From NCBI GenBank assembly GCA_947456185.1, contig CANGPW010000012.1:1-52026 (forward strand): a stretch of DNA of 52,026 bases, in the 5' to 3' direction. Origin of the DNA: Bacteroidota bacterium (lineage in GTDB: Bacteria > Bacteroidota > Bacteroidia > UKL13-3). The notes under the pieces are model-generated. The model saw only the letters and a list, made by a program, of their open reading frames with translations, made no database searches and was not told the DNA's origin. Positions 18,077 to 27,008 of this stretch are shown one piece after another. A program made the translations under genes and the position numbers. Each line of letters opens with the position of its first letter. Within the stretch, counting starts at the first letter, position 1.

Positions 18077-18199
18077 CGTATTTTTAAACACAATTGCGAA
18101 GTAAACAATATTTTTTATAGTTTAAAAATTAAGGTCTGAAATAGAATATTCTTTTGAAACTAAAAATAAAAAACTACTAAAATTATTAACTGTCTTTAA

Positions 18200-18742
18200 C
18201 TAATTGTCTTCCGCTTCTTTAATGGCTTTATCTATCATATCGCTAACAGCAGCTTTATCGGATGGAGTTAAGTTTTTACGCATTAAACTTATTTCTTTTA
18301 GTTTTTCGTAAACAACTTTTTTCTTTGCTTCTAACGCAATATAACTAATATAATTTCCGTTTTTATTGGTGTAAGTTTTATCACCAATAATTGAAATATC
18401 AACAATGGTTTGACTTAAAACTTCACGAGTAATTTGCTGAAAGCGAGTACTAAAATCTCCCAAATTATCTGCTATTTGACGTTCTGCACTGTAATTTTCG
18501 GCTACCTGGTTTATTTGAGTTTGAACAAAAGATGCCATCCTTTGTTTAGCCATTAAAAGCGCTTTGCTTTTTGCTGTTTCTGCATCTCTGCTTTCAGCAC
18601 TTCCAGTAGCCCTAAAAAATCTGCTGCTACCTTCGTAACTACTTCCGGAAAAAGGACCTTTTACTTCAGTTAATCCTTTGGGAGCGGCACAACTTGCTAA
18701 TAGAAATAATGAAATAGCGGTTAGTTTAATTAGTTTTTTCAT
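18200..18742 (-). CDS. LPP20-like lipoprotein
   Basis: 180 residues from the ATG at 18742; an upstream in-frame start at 18784 would put 14 extra residues before the signal peptide and is rejected. The lipoprotein signal MKKLIKLTAISLFLLASC has its lipid-accepting Cys at position 18. The mature part has FFRATGSAESRDAETAKSKA, followed by a helical section and FNGNYISYIALE-type strand content (here NKNGNYISYIALEAKK). This is the pattern of the LPP20/FlgT-N-like fold. It is probably an outer-membrane lipoprotein of unknown role. It ends 108 bp upstream of the BamA-like gene and follows the exported protein at 18793-21531 on the same strand. Confidence 0.75.
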   Translation of the reverse strand: MKKLIKLTAISLFLLASCAAPKGLTEVKGPFSGSSYEGSSRFFRATGSAESRDAETAKSKALLMAKQRMASFVQTQINQVAENYSAERQIADNLGDFSTRFQQITREVLSQTIVDISIIGDKTYTNKNGNYISYIALEAKKKVVYEKLKEISLMRKNLTPSDKAAVSDMIDKAIKEAEDN

Positions 18743-18792
18743 GATATTATATATTTTGTTGTTGCATAGAAAATACTGTGCCAATAAATATC

Positions 18793-21531
18793 TTAAATTT
18801 TAACTATTTTTTTAGTTATGATTTTATTGTCAATATTTAAACGGATAAAATAAATTCCATACTCTAAATTTTCAGTTGAAATATAATTTTCCAAAATACC
18901 TTCAGCTATTAATTTTCCTTTCAAATCGTATAACTTATAACTTGCATCTTTTGCTTGATGCTTATATAAATCAATGAATAATTTGTCGTTCACTGGATTT
19001 GGATATAATGAAATATGATCAACCCAAACTTGCTTCACCAAGGTTTTATCTTTAGTTGAATTGATAATACTTGTAAACACGCCAGCACCATAAGTAGCAA
19101 CGGCTATCAAGCCATCTGTATTTCTAAAATCCATCATGGTAACTATATTACTTCCAATTTTATCGGGCGATTGACGCACCCATATAGTTTGCATTCCATT
19201 CAAACTATCGGTAGCAAATAAACCTGCTGAAGTTCCAACATAATAAATCAAACTATCGGCAACAGAAACAACGGTTAGCCAACGCAAGGAAGGACCATTG
19301 CCAGCACCACTAGCTAATTCTTCTAAATTACCCGAAACGGCTTGCCAAGTTTGTCCCGCATTGATACTTTGAAACAAACTTAAAATACCATAATTGGTAA
19401 ACGTGGCGAACAAAATATTGGGATTATTGGGGTGAGTGGTAATGCAATTAATATAGGCAGTTGGGAAATTTGTTCCAGTAATGTTTTCAACTGTTGGTTG
19501 CCCTATTGATGCATTTTTTATTCTGTATAATTTCCCTTTTTGTGTTCCGTAATAAACTACATCATTGTCTATTTTGGAACTTGTAATTGCTGTAATTTCA
19601 TCTGTTGAATCACTTAATTTGGTTGTTAATAATTCGTCCCAATTTGTAAGCACCGCATTGCTATCTAATTTGTCTAATAATGGAATTTGTTTTACGTCAT
19701 TATTACGCCAAATTCTATCACCATTGGGAATATAAATTCTATAAAAATTATTTGCATCGGGAATAAAAGGATTGATAAATTGGTATTTTGATCTCGGTAA
19801 ATTTTTAGGATCAATGCGCGCAAATTTATTTCCTAAACCATCGGCTCCAACTTGTATTCTAAATACTCTTCCTTCTTGAATTGACATGTAATAATCTGTA
19901 GCATTTGGCGACACAAAACAAAAAGAACCATCGTAACTTAAAGGTTGAGTCCAAGGTTTACGGTAATCGCCAGCGTTAGTATATAAAGTACCGTTGTCTT
20001 GTAAACCACCCAAAACTATATCACTTGTAGTAGTTTTATCAATGGCCACTGTATAAAACTGAGTGGTATTATATCCATTATTTAAAGATTTCCAAGTAAC
20101 ATTTGCAGCTAAATTATTATCAGTTAATGAAATTCCTCCATCGTGAACGGAGATACATTTTGAAGGATTAGATTTATAAAAAACCATACTGTGATTATCG
20201 GGATGATGGTTTTGATAAATTTTAAAATCAGGACGAGTAGTTCCTACTTCATAACCACCAATCCAAGCGGTGTTATTAGCAGTTTTAAAACCATCGGTTG
20301 AACGGTATAAATTTGCTCCACCAATATAAACCACATCTGCATTATCAGGTTTAACTTTTACATATAAACAGTAACCAGACTGTGAAATAAACGGACCAAA
20401 TTCACCTTGCATTTGAGGTAAACTTACACTTCTATCTTCCCAAACACCACCTGCTAAAGTACCGTCACCACTCACATAATTGTATTTCCATAAACTATTC
20501 CATTCTTCTGTTCCATTGAATTGAACTGACTTTTTTCCAATACCAGGAGTATGTGCAATAAAGTAAACTTGTTTTTCATCGCTAGGCGAAATTCCAATAG
20601 AAATTCGGCCACAATTAGCGGGGAAAAATGTTGGATTTATTTTACTCCAATTTGTACCATTATTGGTACTTCGCCAAATACCAGCAAAAGTACTTCCGCT
20701 TGATAAAGTTGCATATATTACACCTGTAGAAGTAATGGCCACATCAGTATATGGAGTAGATGAAGATGTAGAACCTCGATTTAATTGCCAAGTGGCACCT
20801 CCATTTAAACTGCGCCAAATTCCACCATAAGTAGCGGCAAATACTGCATCTATAGTATCTAATGTTGGATTAACAACAACATTATTGGTAAAATCCCACA
20901 AATTATCGAATTGAATGCTACTAGAAACAGTGGTTTTTAAACGGTTCCAAGTTTTACCCGAATCAGTTGATTTTAACATACCATTTCCAGTAAAAAAAGC
21001 ACCTGGAACATAGCCACCAAAATACTCGCCAGTGCCGGCATACCAAATATTTTCTTTACCTTTTCTTGTATCTTGCGTAATGCAAGTTACATTTACATTT
21101 GAATCTATATTGGTACAAATATACCAACTAGCACCTGCATCATAACTGCGCCAAATTCCACCACTAGCTCCTCCAGCTAAAAGAACGTTTTCATTGGTTT
21201 TATCAATGGCAATGGCACGTGTTCTGCCACCTATATTATAAGGTCCACGCTGGCTCCAAAATCCCATATTATTGGTTTTATTCAAAGCTACATCACATTG
21301 AGGTAATTGATTGGCAAATGTCAATTCCATGTTCCTAATTCCTTTTGGAATTTCACCAGTAGTAGGATTTGCCAACATGTTTTTTATCCATTCATCTCTA
21401 CCTTTAAGGTCTTCTTCCATTCCATCGCTGTTATATTCTTTCTCCTCATTGCTTGCAATTGCAATATTTGATGGAGCATTGTTACAACTGATATAAAATA
21501 AAGAAATGGCTATTAAAATTTTGAAATTCAT
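18793..21531 (-). CDS. BNR/sortilin-like repeat protein with type IX sorting domain
   Basis: 912 residues from the ATG at 21531 (MNFKILIAISLFYISCNN); an ATG five codons earlier is also possible. The body is full of beta-propeller (BNR/VPS10-type) repeats: GGIWRSYDAGASW, GMLKSTDSGKTW, GIWRSLNGGATW and GIWRSTNNGTNW. The last 85 residues form a type-A type IX sorting domain: ISLYPNPVNDKLFIDL, then YKLYDLKGKLIAEG, then GIYFIRLNIDNKIITKKIVK. It is predicted to be exported through the GldKLMN translocon. The signal ends ISCNN and looks like a lipobox (Y-I-S-C), although a lipid anchor plus a type IX sorting domain is unusual. It resembles the protein at 44348-46867. Whether it binds, degrades or adheres is unknown. 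Confidence 0.88.
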   Translation of the reverse strand: MNFKILIAISLFYISCNNAPSNIAIASNEEKEYNSDGMEEDLKGRDEWIKNMLANPTTGEIPKGIRNMELTFANQLPQCDVALNKTNNMGFWSQRGPYNIGGRTRAIAIDKTNENVLLAGGASGGIWRSYDAGASWYICTNIDSNVNVTCITQDTRKGKENIWYAGTGEYFGGYVPGAFFTGNGMLKSTDSGKTWNRLKTTVSSSIQFDNLWDFTNNVVVNPTLDTIDAVFAATYGGIWRSLNGGATWQLNRGSTSSSTPYTDVAITSTGVIYATLSSGSTFAGIWRSTNNGTNWSKINPTFFPANCGRISIGISPSDEKQVYFIAHTPGIGKKSVQFNGTEEWNSLWKYNYVSGDGTLAGGVWEDRSVSLPQMQGEFGPFISQSGYCLYVKVKPDNADVVYIGGANLYRSTDGFKTANNTAWIGGYEVGTTRPDFKIYQNHHPDNHSMVFYKSNPSKCISVHDGGISLTDNNLAANVTWKSLNNGYNTTQFYTVAIDKTTTSDIVLGGLQDNGTLYTNAGDYRKPWTQPLSYDGSFCFVSPNATDYYMSIQEGRVFRIQVGADGLGNKFARIDPKNLPRSKYQFINPFIPDANNFYRIYIPNGDRIWRNNDVKQIPLLDKLDSNAVLTNWDELLTTKLSDSTDEITAITSSKIDNDVVYYGTQKGKLYRIKNASIGQPTVENITGTNFPTAYINCITTHPNNPNILFATFTNYGILSLFQSINAGQTWQAVSGNLEELASGAGNGPSLRWLTVVSVADSLIYYVGTSAGLFATDSLNGMQTIWVRQSPDKIGSNIVTMMDFRNTDGLIAVATYGAGVFTSIINSTKDKTLVKQVWVDHISLYPNPVNDKLFIDLYKHQAKDASYKLYDLKGKLIAEGILENYISTENLEYGIYFIRLNIDNKIITKKIVKI

Positions 21532-21780
21532 CTGTTTTGTTCTCATTTAAAAATCGAATATAGTTTTTTGGATTATAAAAGAAAGAAATCGAATAATAAA
21601 TAATGAAATCAGAAGCACGAAATTCATAAGTCGAAAGTAAAAAATTAATTTTTAATGATTAATTTCGAATGATAGAATTCGATGTAATTGTCCTTTCAAG
21701 GCTTTAGATATGAACAGCGCATTTTTTCGAATTTAGAATTTATTATTTAGAATTTGTTAGTTAGAATTTCTAATTTTCCA

Positions 21781-23031
21781 CTAATCTTCCAAGTCGTATT
21801 GTTTAATTTTTCGGTATAAAGTGCGTTCAGAAATGCCCAATTCATTGGCGGCTTTTTTTCTACGTCCACGGTATTTATCCAATGCTTTTTTTATCAATTC
21901 AATTTCTTTGTGTTCTATAGATAAACTTTCAGGTTCTGGATTTTGAATAACTGGAATATCTATGATATTGGTTTTTGAAAATCCTTGATGATTTGGATTT
22001 AAATTAATAGATTGATTGCTACTATTTTGATACATGCCCGGACTAAAAATACTGTTCATGTTTTCATTTTGTTTCATGCCAAAATCTTCAGCACTCATGC
22101 TCGATTTTCCGTTTTGCATCATTTCAAAAACCACGCCTTTTAAATCGCTTAAATCTTTGCGCAGCTCAAACAATACTTTATAAAAAATATCGCGTTCACT
22201 CATGTGGTTTGCATCGGCAGTGTTACCCAATAATGCCGGTAAACGTGGTTTGTCGGCTGGTAAAACTTGTGTTAGCTCAAATGCATTTACATTTTTATCT
22301 TCATCTAAAACCGATAATTGCTCCGCAATATTTTTAAGCTGACGAATATTTCCTGGCCACCTATATGCTGCTAATATATTTTGCGCTTCCGTGTCTAATA
22401 TGACTGGTTTTGATTTGTATTTTTCCGAAAAATCGGCACTGAATTTACGGAACAATAAATTAATATCTTCTTTGCGCTCACGCAATGGAGGAACACGAAT
22501 AGGAACAGTTGATAAACGATAATATAAATCTTCTCTGAACTTACCTTGCGATGAATAATCCAACAAATCTCGGTTAGTAGCTGCTATAACTCTAACATCG
22601 GTTTTTTGAGTTTTTGAAGAACCTACTTTTATAAATTCACCACTTTCTAAAATTCGTAATAAACGTGATTGAGTTTCCAAAGGCAACTCCCCTACTTCAT
22701 CCAAAAATATAGTTCCACCACTTACTGTTTCAAAATAACCTTTGCGGGTATCGAGTGCGCCAGTAAACGAACCTTTTTCATGTCCGAATAATTCCGAATC
22801 AATGGTTCCTTCAGGAATGGCCCCACAGTTTACCGCTATAAATGGCCCATGTTTTCGTGAACTTAATGAATGTATTACTTTTGAAAAAGCTTCTTTTCCC
22901 ACTCCACTTTCACCATTTATTAAAACAGTAATATCGGTTGGAGCTACTTTGGTAGCGGTTTGCAAAGCATAATTTAACAATGGTGAATTACCAATTATTT
23001 CAAATCGTTGTTTAATATCTTGTACGTTCAT
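21781..23031 (-). CDS. sigma-54-dependent transcriptional activator without receiver domain
   Basis: 416 residues. The AAA+ activator domain starts almost at the N-terminus: Walker A GESGVGKE (residues 40-47), the sigma-54 contact loop GSFTGA (87-92), Walker B GGTIFLDEVGEL (D111, E112), then VRVIAATNRDL and the WPGNIRQL motif. The C-terminus is a Fis-type helix-turn-helix (KKAANELGISERTLYRKIKQ). There is no receiver or PAS domain, so its activity must be set by level, oligomerisation or a partner. The contact loop has Ser where most family members have Ala (GAFTGA), a known tolerated variation. It is 14 bp after miaB and clearly co-transcribed, an association common in this phylum. Target promoters cannot be read from the window. 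Confidence 0.93.
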   Translation of the reverse strand: MNVQDIKQRFEIIGNSPLLNYALQTATKVAPTDITVLINGESGVGKEAFSKVIHSLSSRKHGPFIAVNCGAIPEGTIDSELFGHEKGSFTGALDTRKGYFETVSGGTIFLDEVGELPLETQSRLLRILESGEFIKVGSSKTQKTDVRVIAATNRDLLDYSSQGKFREDLYYRLSTVPIRVPPLRERKEDINLLFRKFSADFSEKYKSKPVILDTEAQNILAAYRWPGNIRQLKNIAEQLSVLDEDKNVNAFELTQVLPADKPRLPALLGNTADANHMSERDIFYKVLFELRKDLSDLKGVVFEMMQNGKSSMSAEDFGMKQNENMNSIFSPGMYQNSSNQSINLNPNHQGFSKTNIIDIPVIQNPEPESLSIEHKEIELIKKALDKYRGRRKKAANELGISERTLYRKIKQYDLED

Positions 23032-23045
23032 TTTTTTAATGGCTC

Positions 23046-24425
23046 TTAAAATTTTACTTCCTCTACTATTTTACCAATTAAACTTGTAATGGTTACACGT
23101 TCAATTAAAACTTTTACATATTGCCCTTTTTTATAATTTTCTATTGGGAAGATCACAATTTTATTTTGGTCATTACGTCCTTTAGCATCTAAATCCGATT
23201 TTTTTGATTCTCCTTCTATTAATACAATATGGGTTTTACCAATTTCACTGGTATTTTTAATAATGCTATTTCTATGTTGTAAATCTATAATTTCAGTTAA
23301 TCTACGTCCTTTTACTTCTTCTGGAATATCATCTGCATACCTTCGAGCAGCCAATGTTCCTGGCCTTTCGCTGTATTTGTACATAAATGCAAAATCAAAT
23401 TTACCATAATCAAACATGCTCAATGTATCTTGGTGTTCTTCTTCGGTTTCAGTACAAAAACCAGTAATAATATCGGTAGAAATACCACAATCAGGTATTA
23501 CCTCCCTAATTTTATCTAAGCGCATTTTAAACCATTCTCGGTCGTAAGTTCTATTCATCATATTTAATACACGGGTATTTCCCGACTGCATAGGATAGTG
23601 AATATAATTACAAATATTATCGTATTTTTTAATGGTATAAAGCACCTCATCGGTAATGTCTTTTGGATGAGATGAAGTAAAACGAACCCTTAAATCTGGT
23701 GCTATTTGAGCTACTTTTTCGAGCAATTGAGCAAAAGTAAAAACTACTTCATTTTGCGCATTTTCCATTTTATATGAATCTACATTTTGACCTAAAAGTG
23801 TTACTTCTTTGTACCCTTGATTGTATAATTCTTGCGCTTCCTTAATAATTGATTCAGGCTCACGACTACGTTCGCGTCCGCGAGTAAAAGGAACTACACA
23901 AAATGAACACATATTATCGCAACCGCGCATAATGCTAATATAAGCCGAAACACCATTGCTACTTAACCTAACGGGAACTATTTCAGCATAAGTTTCTTCT
24001 CTGCTCAAAAGCACATTCATTGCTTTTTGCCCATCTTCCACTTGTTCTATTAAACGAGGAATATCGCGGTAAGCATCAGGGCCAACTACAATATCTATAA
24101 TTTGTTCTTTTTCCAAAAACTGCGTTTTCAATCTTTCAGCCATGCAACCCAAAACACCTACAATCATTCCCGGATTGGTTTTCTTTTGATGTTTTATTTC
24201 ACGTAATCTTCCCCAAACATGTGCTTCCGCATTATCGCGGATGGAACAGGTATTTACAAAAACTACATCTGCTTCTTGAATATCGGTGGTGGTTTTAAAA
24301 CCTTTAGTTGCCATAATAGAAGCAACCACTTCGCTGTCAGCTAAATTCATAGCACAGCCATAGGTTTCAATATATAAGTTTCTTGTAGCACTTTCGTGTG
24401 CTGTATCTGCAATTACGCCTTTCAT
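23046..24425 (-). CDS. miaB: tRNA-2-methylthio-N6-dimethylallyladenosine synthase
   Basis: 459 residues, as expected. The N-terminal iron-sulfur domain has Cys24 (ETYGCAMN), Cys60 (VNTCSIRD) and Cys94 (LGCMAERL). The radical-SAM motif is [14 protein letters not shown] (Cys169, 173, 176), and a C-terminal TRAM domain is present. MiaB adds the methylthio group to i6A37 of tRNAs reading UNN codons, using two [4Fe-4S] clusters and two SAM molecules. The conserved [12 protein letters not shown] follows the cluster. It is the first gene of a two-gene operon with the sigma-54 activator, with a promoter box about 30 bp upstream. Confidence 0.97.
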   Translation of the reverse strand: MKGVIADTAHESATRNLYIETYGCAMNLADSEVVASIMATKGFKTTTDIQEADVVFVNTCSIRDNAEAHVWGRLREIKHQKKTNPGMIVGVLGCMAERLKTQFLEKEQIIDIVVGPDAYRDIPRLIEQVEDGQKAMNVLLSREETYAEIVPVRLSSNGVSAYISIMRGCDNMCSFCVVPFTRGRERSREPESIIKEAQELYNQGYKEVTLLGQNVDSYKMENAQNEVVFTFAQLLEKVAQIAPDLRVRFTSSHPKDITDEVLYTIKKYDNICNYIHYPMQSGNTRVLNMMNRTYDREWFKMRLDKIREVIPDCGISTDIITGFCTETEEEHQDTLSMFDYGKFDFAFMYKYSERPGTLAARRYADDIPEEVKGRRLTEIIDLQHRNSIIKNTSEIGKTHIVLIEGESKKSDLDAKGRNDQNKIVIFPIENYKKGQYVKVLIERVTITSLIGKIVEEVKF

Positions 24426-24455
24426 TTTTTATAATAATATGCTAAATTAAAGCTG

Positions 24456-24463
24456 CAAATATA
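24456..24463 (-). promoter_or_regulatory. -7 promoter box of miaB
   Basis: TATATTTG followed by CAGC on the minus strand, a perfect TAnnTTTG box, about 30 bp before the miaB ATG. No TTG at the -33 position is seen. Confidence 0.45.
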
Positions 24464-24633
24464 TAAAATTTATGTCAGTATGGCAGCCTATTTTTGATTG
24501 AAAGATTGAAAAATTACAAGGTTGGAAAAATTAGAAGATTATAAGATTGATTCTTGCATATTGCCAATTCCTCAATGCCAGAAGTAAGTTGCCAGTTGCA
24601 AATTAAAAATAATCCAAAATTCAAAATTTATCT

Positions 24634-24641
24634 TAATTTTG
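24634..24641 (+). promoter_or_regulatory. -7 promoter box just before the Nif3-family gene
   Basis: TAATTTTG followed by C is a perfect TAnnTTTG box, only six bases before the ATG at 24648. Transcription from it would start at or next to the start codon and give a leaderless mRNA. The upstream part (24480-24610) consists of short repeats (GCATATTGCCAATT-type) and shows no -33 TTG at the right spacing. Confidence 0.4.
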
Positions 24642-24647
24642 CCAACA

Positions 24648-25742
24648 ATGATAGTAAATGATATTATAAATATATTTGAAAACTATGCACCTAGTCAGTT
24701 ACAGGAAAGTTATGATAACAGTGGCTTAATTACTGGAAATAAGGACTTAGAAATTTCAAATATACTTATCACTTTAGATTGTACCGAAGATGTGGTGGAG
24801 GAAGCAATTGCAAATAATTGCAATATAATTATAGCACATCACCCAATAGTTTTTAGCGGTTTAAAAAAAATAAACGGTAAAAATTTTGTAGAACGTGTAA
24901 TTATAAAAGCCATTAAAAACGATATTGCTATCTATGCCGTTCATACTAATTTGGACAATGTGAGCAATGGTGTAAATGGTAAAATTGCAGAGAAATTAGG
25001 TCTGAAAAACACCAAAGTTCTTGCGCCTAAAAATTCAATTTTCAAAAAATTAATTACATATGTACCTACATCACATTTTGAAAATGTTCAAAATGCATTA
25101 TTTGAAGCTGGAGCTGGACATATAGGAAATTATTCGGATTGTGGATTTAGTCAAGCTGGAAATGGAACTTTTAAAGCCAATGAATTTGCAAAACCTTTTA
25201 TTGGCGAAAAAGACAAAAGACATACTGAAAATGAAATCAGGTTTGAAACAATCATTCCCATTTATTTACAAAATAAAATTATTGAAGCATTGCACCAAGT
25301 GCATCCATATGAAGAAGTAGCTTTTGAGTTAATAGCCACTGAAAATACTTATGATATCATTGGAAGTGGTTTGATTGGAGAATTAGAAAATGAAGTTTCG
25401 CCAACTCATTTTTTGAAAATGCTGAAAGAAAAAATGGAATTAAATGTCATAAAATTTACTGCTTTTTCAAAAAATATAAAAAAAGTAGCACTTTGCGGTG
25501 GAGCAGGACAATTTTTGCTAAAAAATGCAATTAATCAAGGAGCAGACGCATTTATAAGCTCAGATTTTAAATATCATGAATTTTTTGATGCCGAGAAAAG
25601 CCTTATGATTGCTGACATTGGACACTTTGAAAGCGAAAAATTCACAAAAGAGCTTATGTTTGATTTAATTATGAAAAAAAATCCTACATTTGCCGTCCTT
25701 TTAAGTAAAACAAATACCAACCCAGTAAATTATTATTATTAA
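24648..25742 (+). CDS. Nif3-like dinuclear metal-centre protein with inserted PII-like domain
   Basis: 364 residues from the ATG at 24648; a TTG three codons earlier overlaps the probable promoter. The N-terminal metal-binding half is clear: SYDNSGLITG, then the His pair in IIAHHPIVFSG (H64, H65), then AVHTNLDNV. The C-terminal half returns with VALCGGAGQFLL and the last ligand motif ADIGHFESE. Between them is an insert of about 120 residues with VHPYEEVAFEL, the CutA/PII-like domain of the long form of the family. The product is a hexameric two-metal protein, often annotated as GTP cyclohydrolase I type 2, with unsettled function. The next gene begins 6 bp after, so they form an operon. Confidence 0.9.
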   Translation: MIVNDIINIFENYAPSQLQESYDNSGLITGNKDLEISNILITLDCTEDVVEEAIANNCNIIIAHHPIVFSGLKKINGKNFVERVIIKAIKNDIAIYAVHTNLDNVSNGVNGKIAEKLGLKNTKVLAPKNSIFKKLITYVPTSHFENVQNALFEAGAGHIGNYSDCGFSQAGNGTFKANEFAKPFIGEKDKRHTENEIRFETIIPIYLQNKIIEALHQVHPYEEVAFELIATENTYDIIGSGLIGELENEVSPTHFLKMLKEKMELNVIKFTAFSKNIKKVALCGGAGQFLLKNAINQGADAFISSDFKYHEFFDAEKSLMIADIGHFESEKFTKELMFDLIMKKNPTFAVLLSKTNTNPVNYYY

Positions 25743-25747
25743 ACTAT

Positions 25748-26500
25748 ATGCCATTAGCTAAAGAAGTAAGCATTGAACAAAAATTGAAAGCATTATATAA
25801 GCTTCAAATTATTGACACACAAATAAGCAAATTACAAGCAATTAGAGGTGAATTGCCTAACGAAGTTGCAGATTTAGAAGACGATATAGCTGGAATGGAA
25901 ACTCGTTTGGCTAATATGGCCAACGACATAAAAGCCATTGAAGACAGTATTAGTCAAAATAAAACTCGCATTATTGATGCGAAAGCATTAGCAAAAAAAT
26001 ACGAAAAACAATTAGAAGGTGTTAAAAATAACCGTGAATACGATGCTTTGAACAAAGAAATTGAAATTCAAGGCTTGGAACAACAAGCTGCTGACAAACG
26101 AATTAAGAATGCTAACATGGATGCTGAGCAAAAGAAAAACAGTATTTCTGCTTTAGATTTAGAATTAGTTGGCCGTAAACAAGATTTGAAAAACAAAAAA
26201 GGCGAATTAGAAAGTATCATTGCTGATACTGAGAAAGAAGAAGCTTTATTAAACAAAGACCGTGATAAAGCAGTAGTTGTAGCTGATGATCGTTTGGTAA
26301 CTTCATACAATAGAATTAGAACAAGTATGAAAAATGGAATGGGTGTAGCTGTAATTATGCGTGAAAGTTGTGGTGGTTGTTTTGCTGGAATTCCTCCTCA
26401 GCGCCAAGCCGATATTAAATTACGTAAGAAAATTATAGTTTGCGAAAATTGTGGCCGCGTTTTAGTTGACCCTGAGTTAGCTGAAGAAGTTGCTAAATAA
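25748..26500 (+). CDS. coiled-coil protein with C-terminal C4 zinc ribbon
   Basis: 250 residues. After a short start (MPLAKEVSIEQKLKALYKLQ) the protein is one long Glu/Lys/Asn-rich coiled coil to about residue 195. The end is a four-cysteine zinc ribbon, ESCGGCFAGIPPQ and VCENCGRVLVD (pattern C-x2-C ... C-x2-C). This layout matches the C4-type zinc ribbon family (PF02591; CdsZ/HP0958-like), which includes proteins thought to bind RNA or act as chaperones. It is directly downstream of the Nif3-family gene, a pairing seen in many bacteria, and is followed by a terminator. Confidence 0.88.
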   Translation: MPLAKEVSIEQKLKALYKLQIIDTQISKLQAIRGELPNEVADLEDDIAGMETRLANMANDIKAIEDSISQNKTRIIDAKALAKKYEKQLEGVKNNREYDALNKEIEIQGLEQQAADKRIKNANMDAEQKKNSISALDLELVGRKQDLKNKKGELESIIADTEKEEALLNKDRDKAVVVADDRLVTSYNRIRTSMKNGMGVAVIMRESCGGCFAGIPPQRQADIKLRKKIIVCENCGRVLVDPELAEEVAK

Positions 26501-26521
26501 TATTTAAAATAAATAATTATA

Positions 26522-26556
26522 GAAAAAGCCATTCGAAATTCGGATGGCTTTTTTTG
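26522..26556 (+). terminator. intrinsic terminator after the zinc-ribbon gene
   Basis: AAAAAGCCATTCGAA and TTCGGATGGCTTTTTTT form a hairpin (one mismatch) followed by seven T, 22 bp after the stop. Confidence 0.85.
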
Positions 26557-26569
26557 TATTTAAGAATAA

Positions 26570-26830
26570 TTAATAGGTAAGCAGAAAGTGAGTTTGACTA
26601 CCCACTTTATTCAATGGTTTTAAATTGGGTTTTTGGTAATAAATAAAATAAGGAATACCAACTGCGTTTCCTATAACAAAAATAGTAGTTGCGGCCACTT
26701 TAGGAGCATCAAATCCAAAACCACTAAAATCTGATAATATTGCACCAATTAAATTTAATTCTGTCTAGTTTATATGCAAATGAATGAGTGCTATTACAAA
26801 GTAAAATTCCAATGATTAAAAATCTTGAAA
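26570..26830 (-). pseudogene. remnant of a small membrane or exported protein gene
   Basis: On the minus strand 26761-26570 reads 63 codons to a TAA with protein-like composition: GAILSDFSGFGFDAPKVAA, TTIFVIGNAVGIPYFIYY, then a polar tail ending THFLLTY. It has no start codon and is preceded by an in-frame TAG at 26767-26765. In a different frame, just upstream, a signal-peptide-like stretch (FLIIGILLCNSTHSFAYK) runs toward it. Together they look like one gene broken by a frameshift, now decayed. No family is recognised. The rest of 26557-27008 (about 450 bp without an intact gene) is AT-rich, and its right end has the short CTATCAACTATCAAC repeat. Confidence 0.35.
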
Positions 26831-27008
26831 AGCACAAGGCGTGTGAGTTGTCATTACTTAGCCTCGATTTGTGGGATTAATGAATAGCTAATGGAAAATA
26901 ATTACATATAGCTAAGAAGATGCTTACAGCATGACTGATTTTATAATTAGTATTAAGCTTTATACTATTCATTTAATATTTTTTTTTCTATCAACTATCA
27001 ACCGACAA

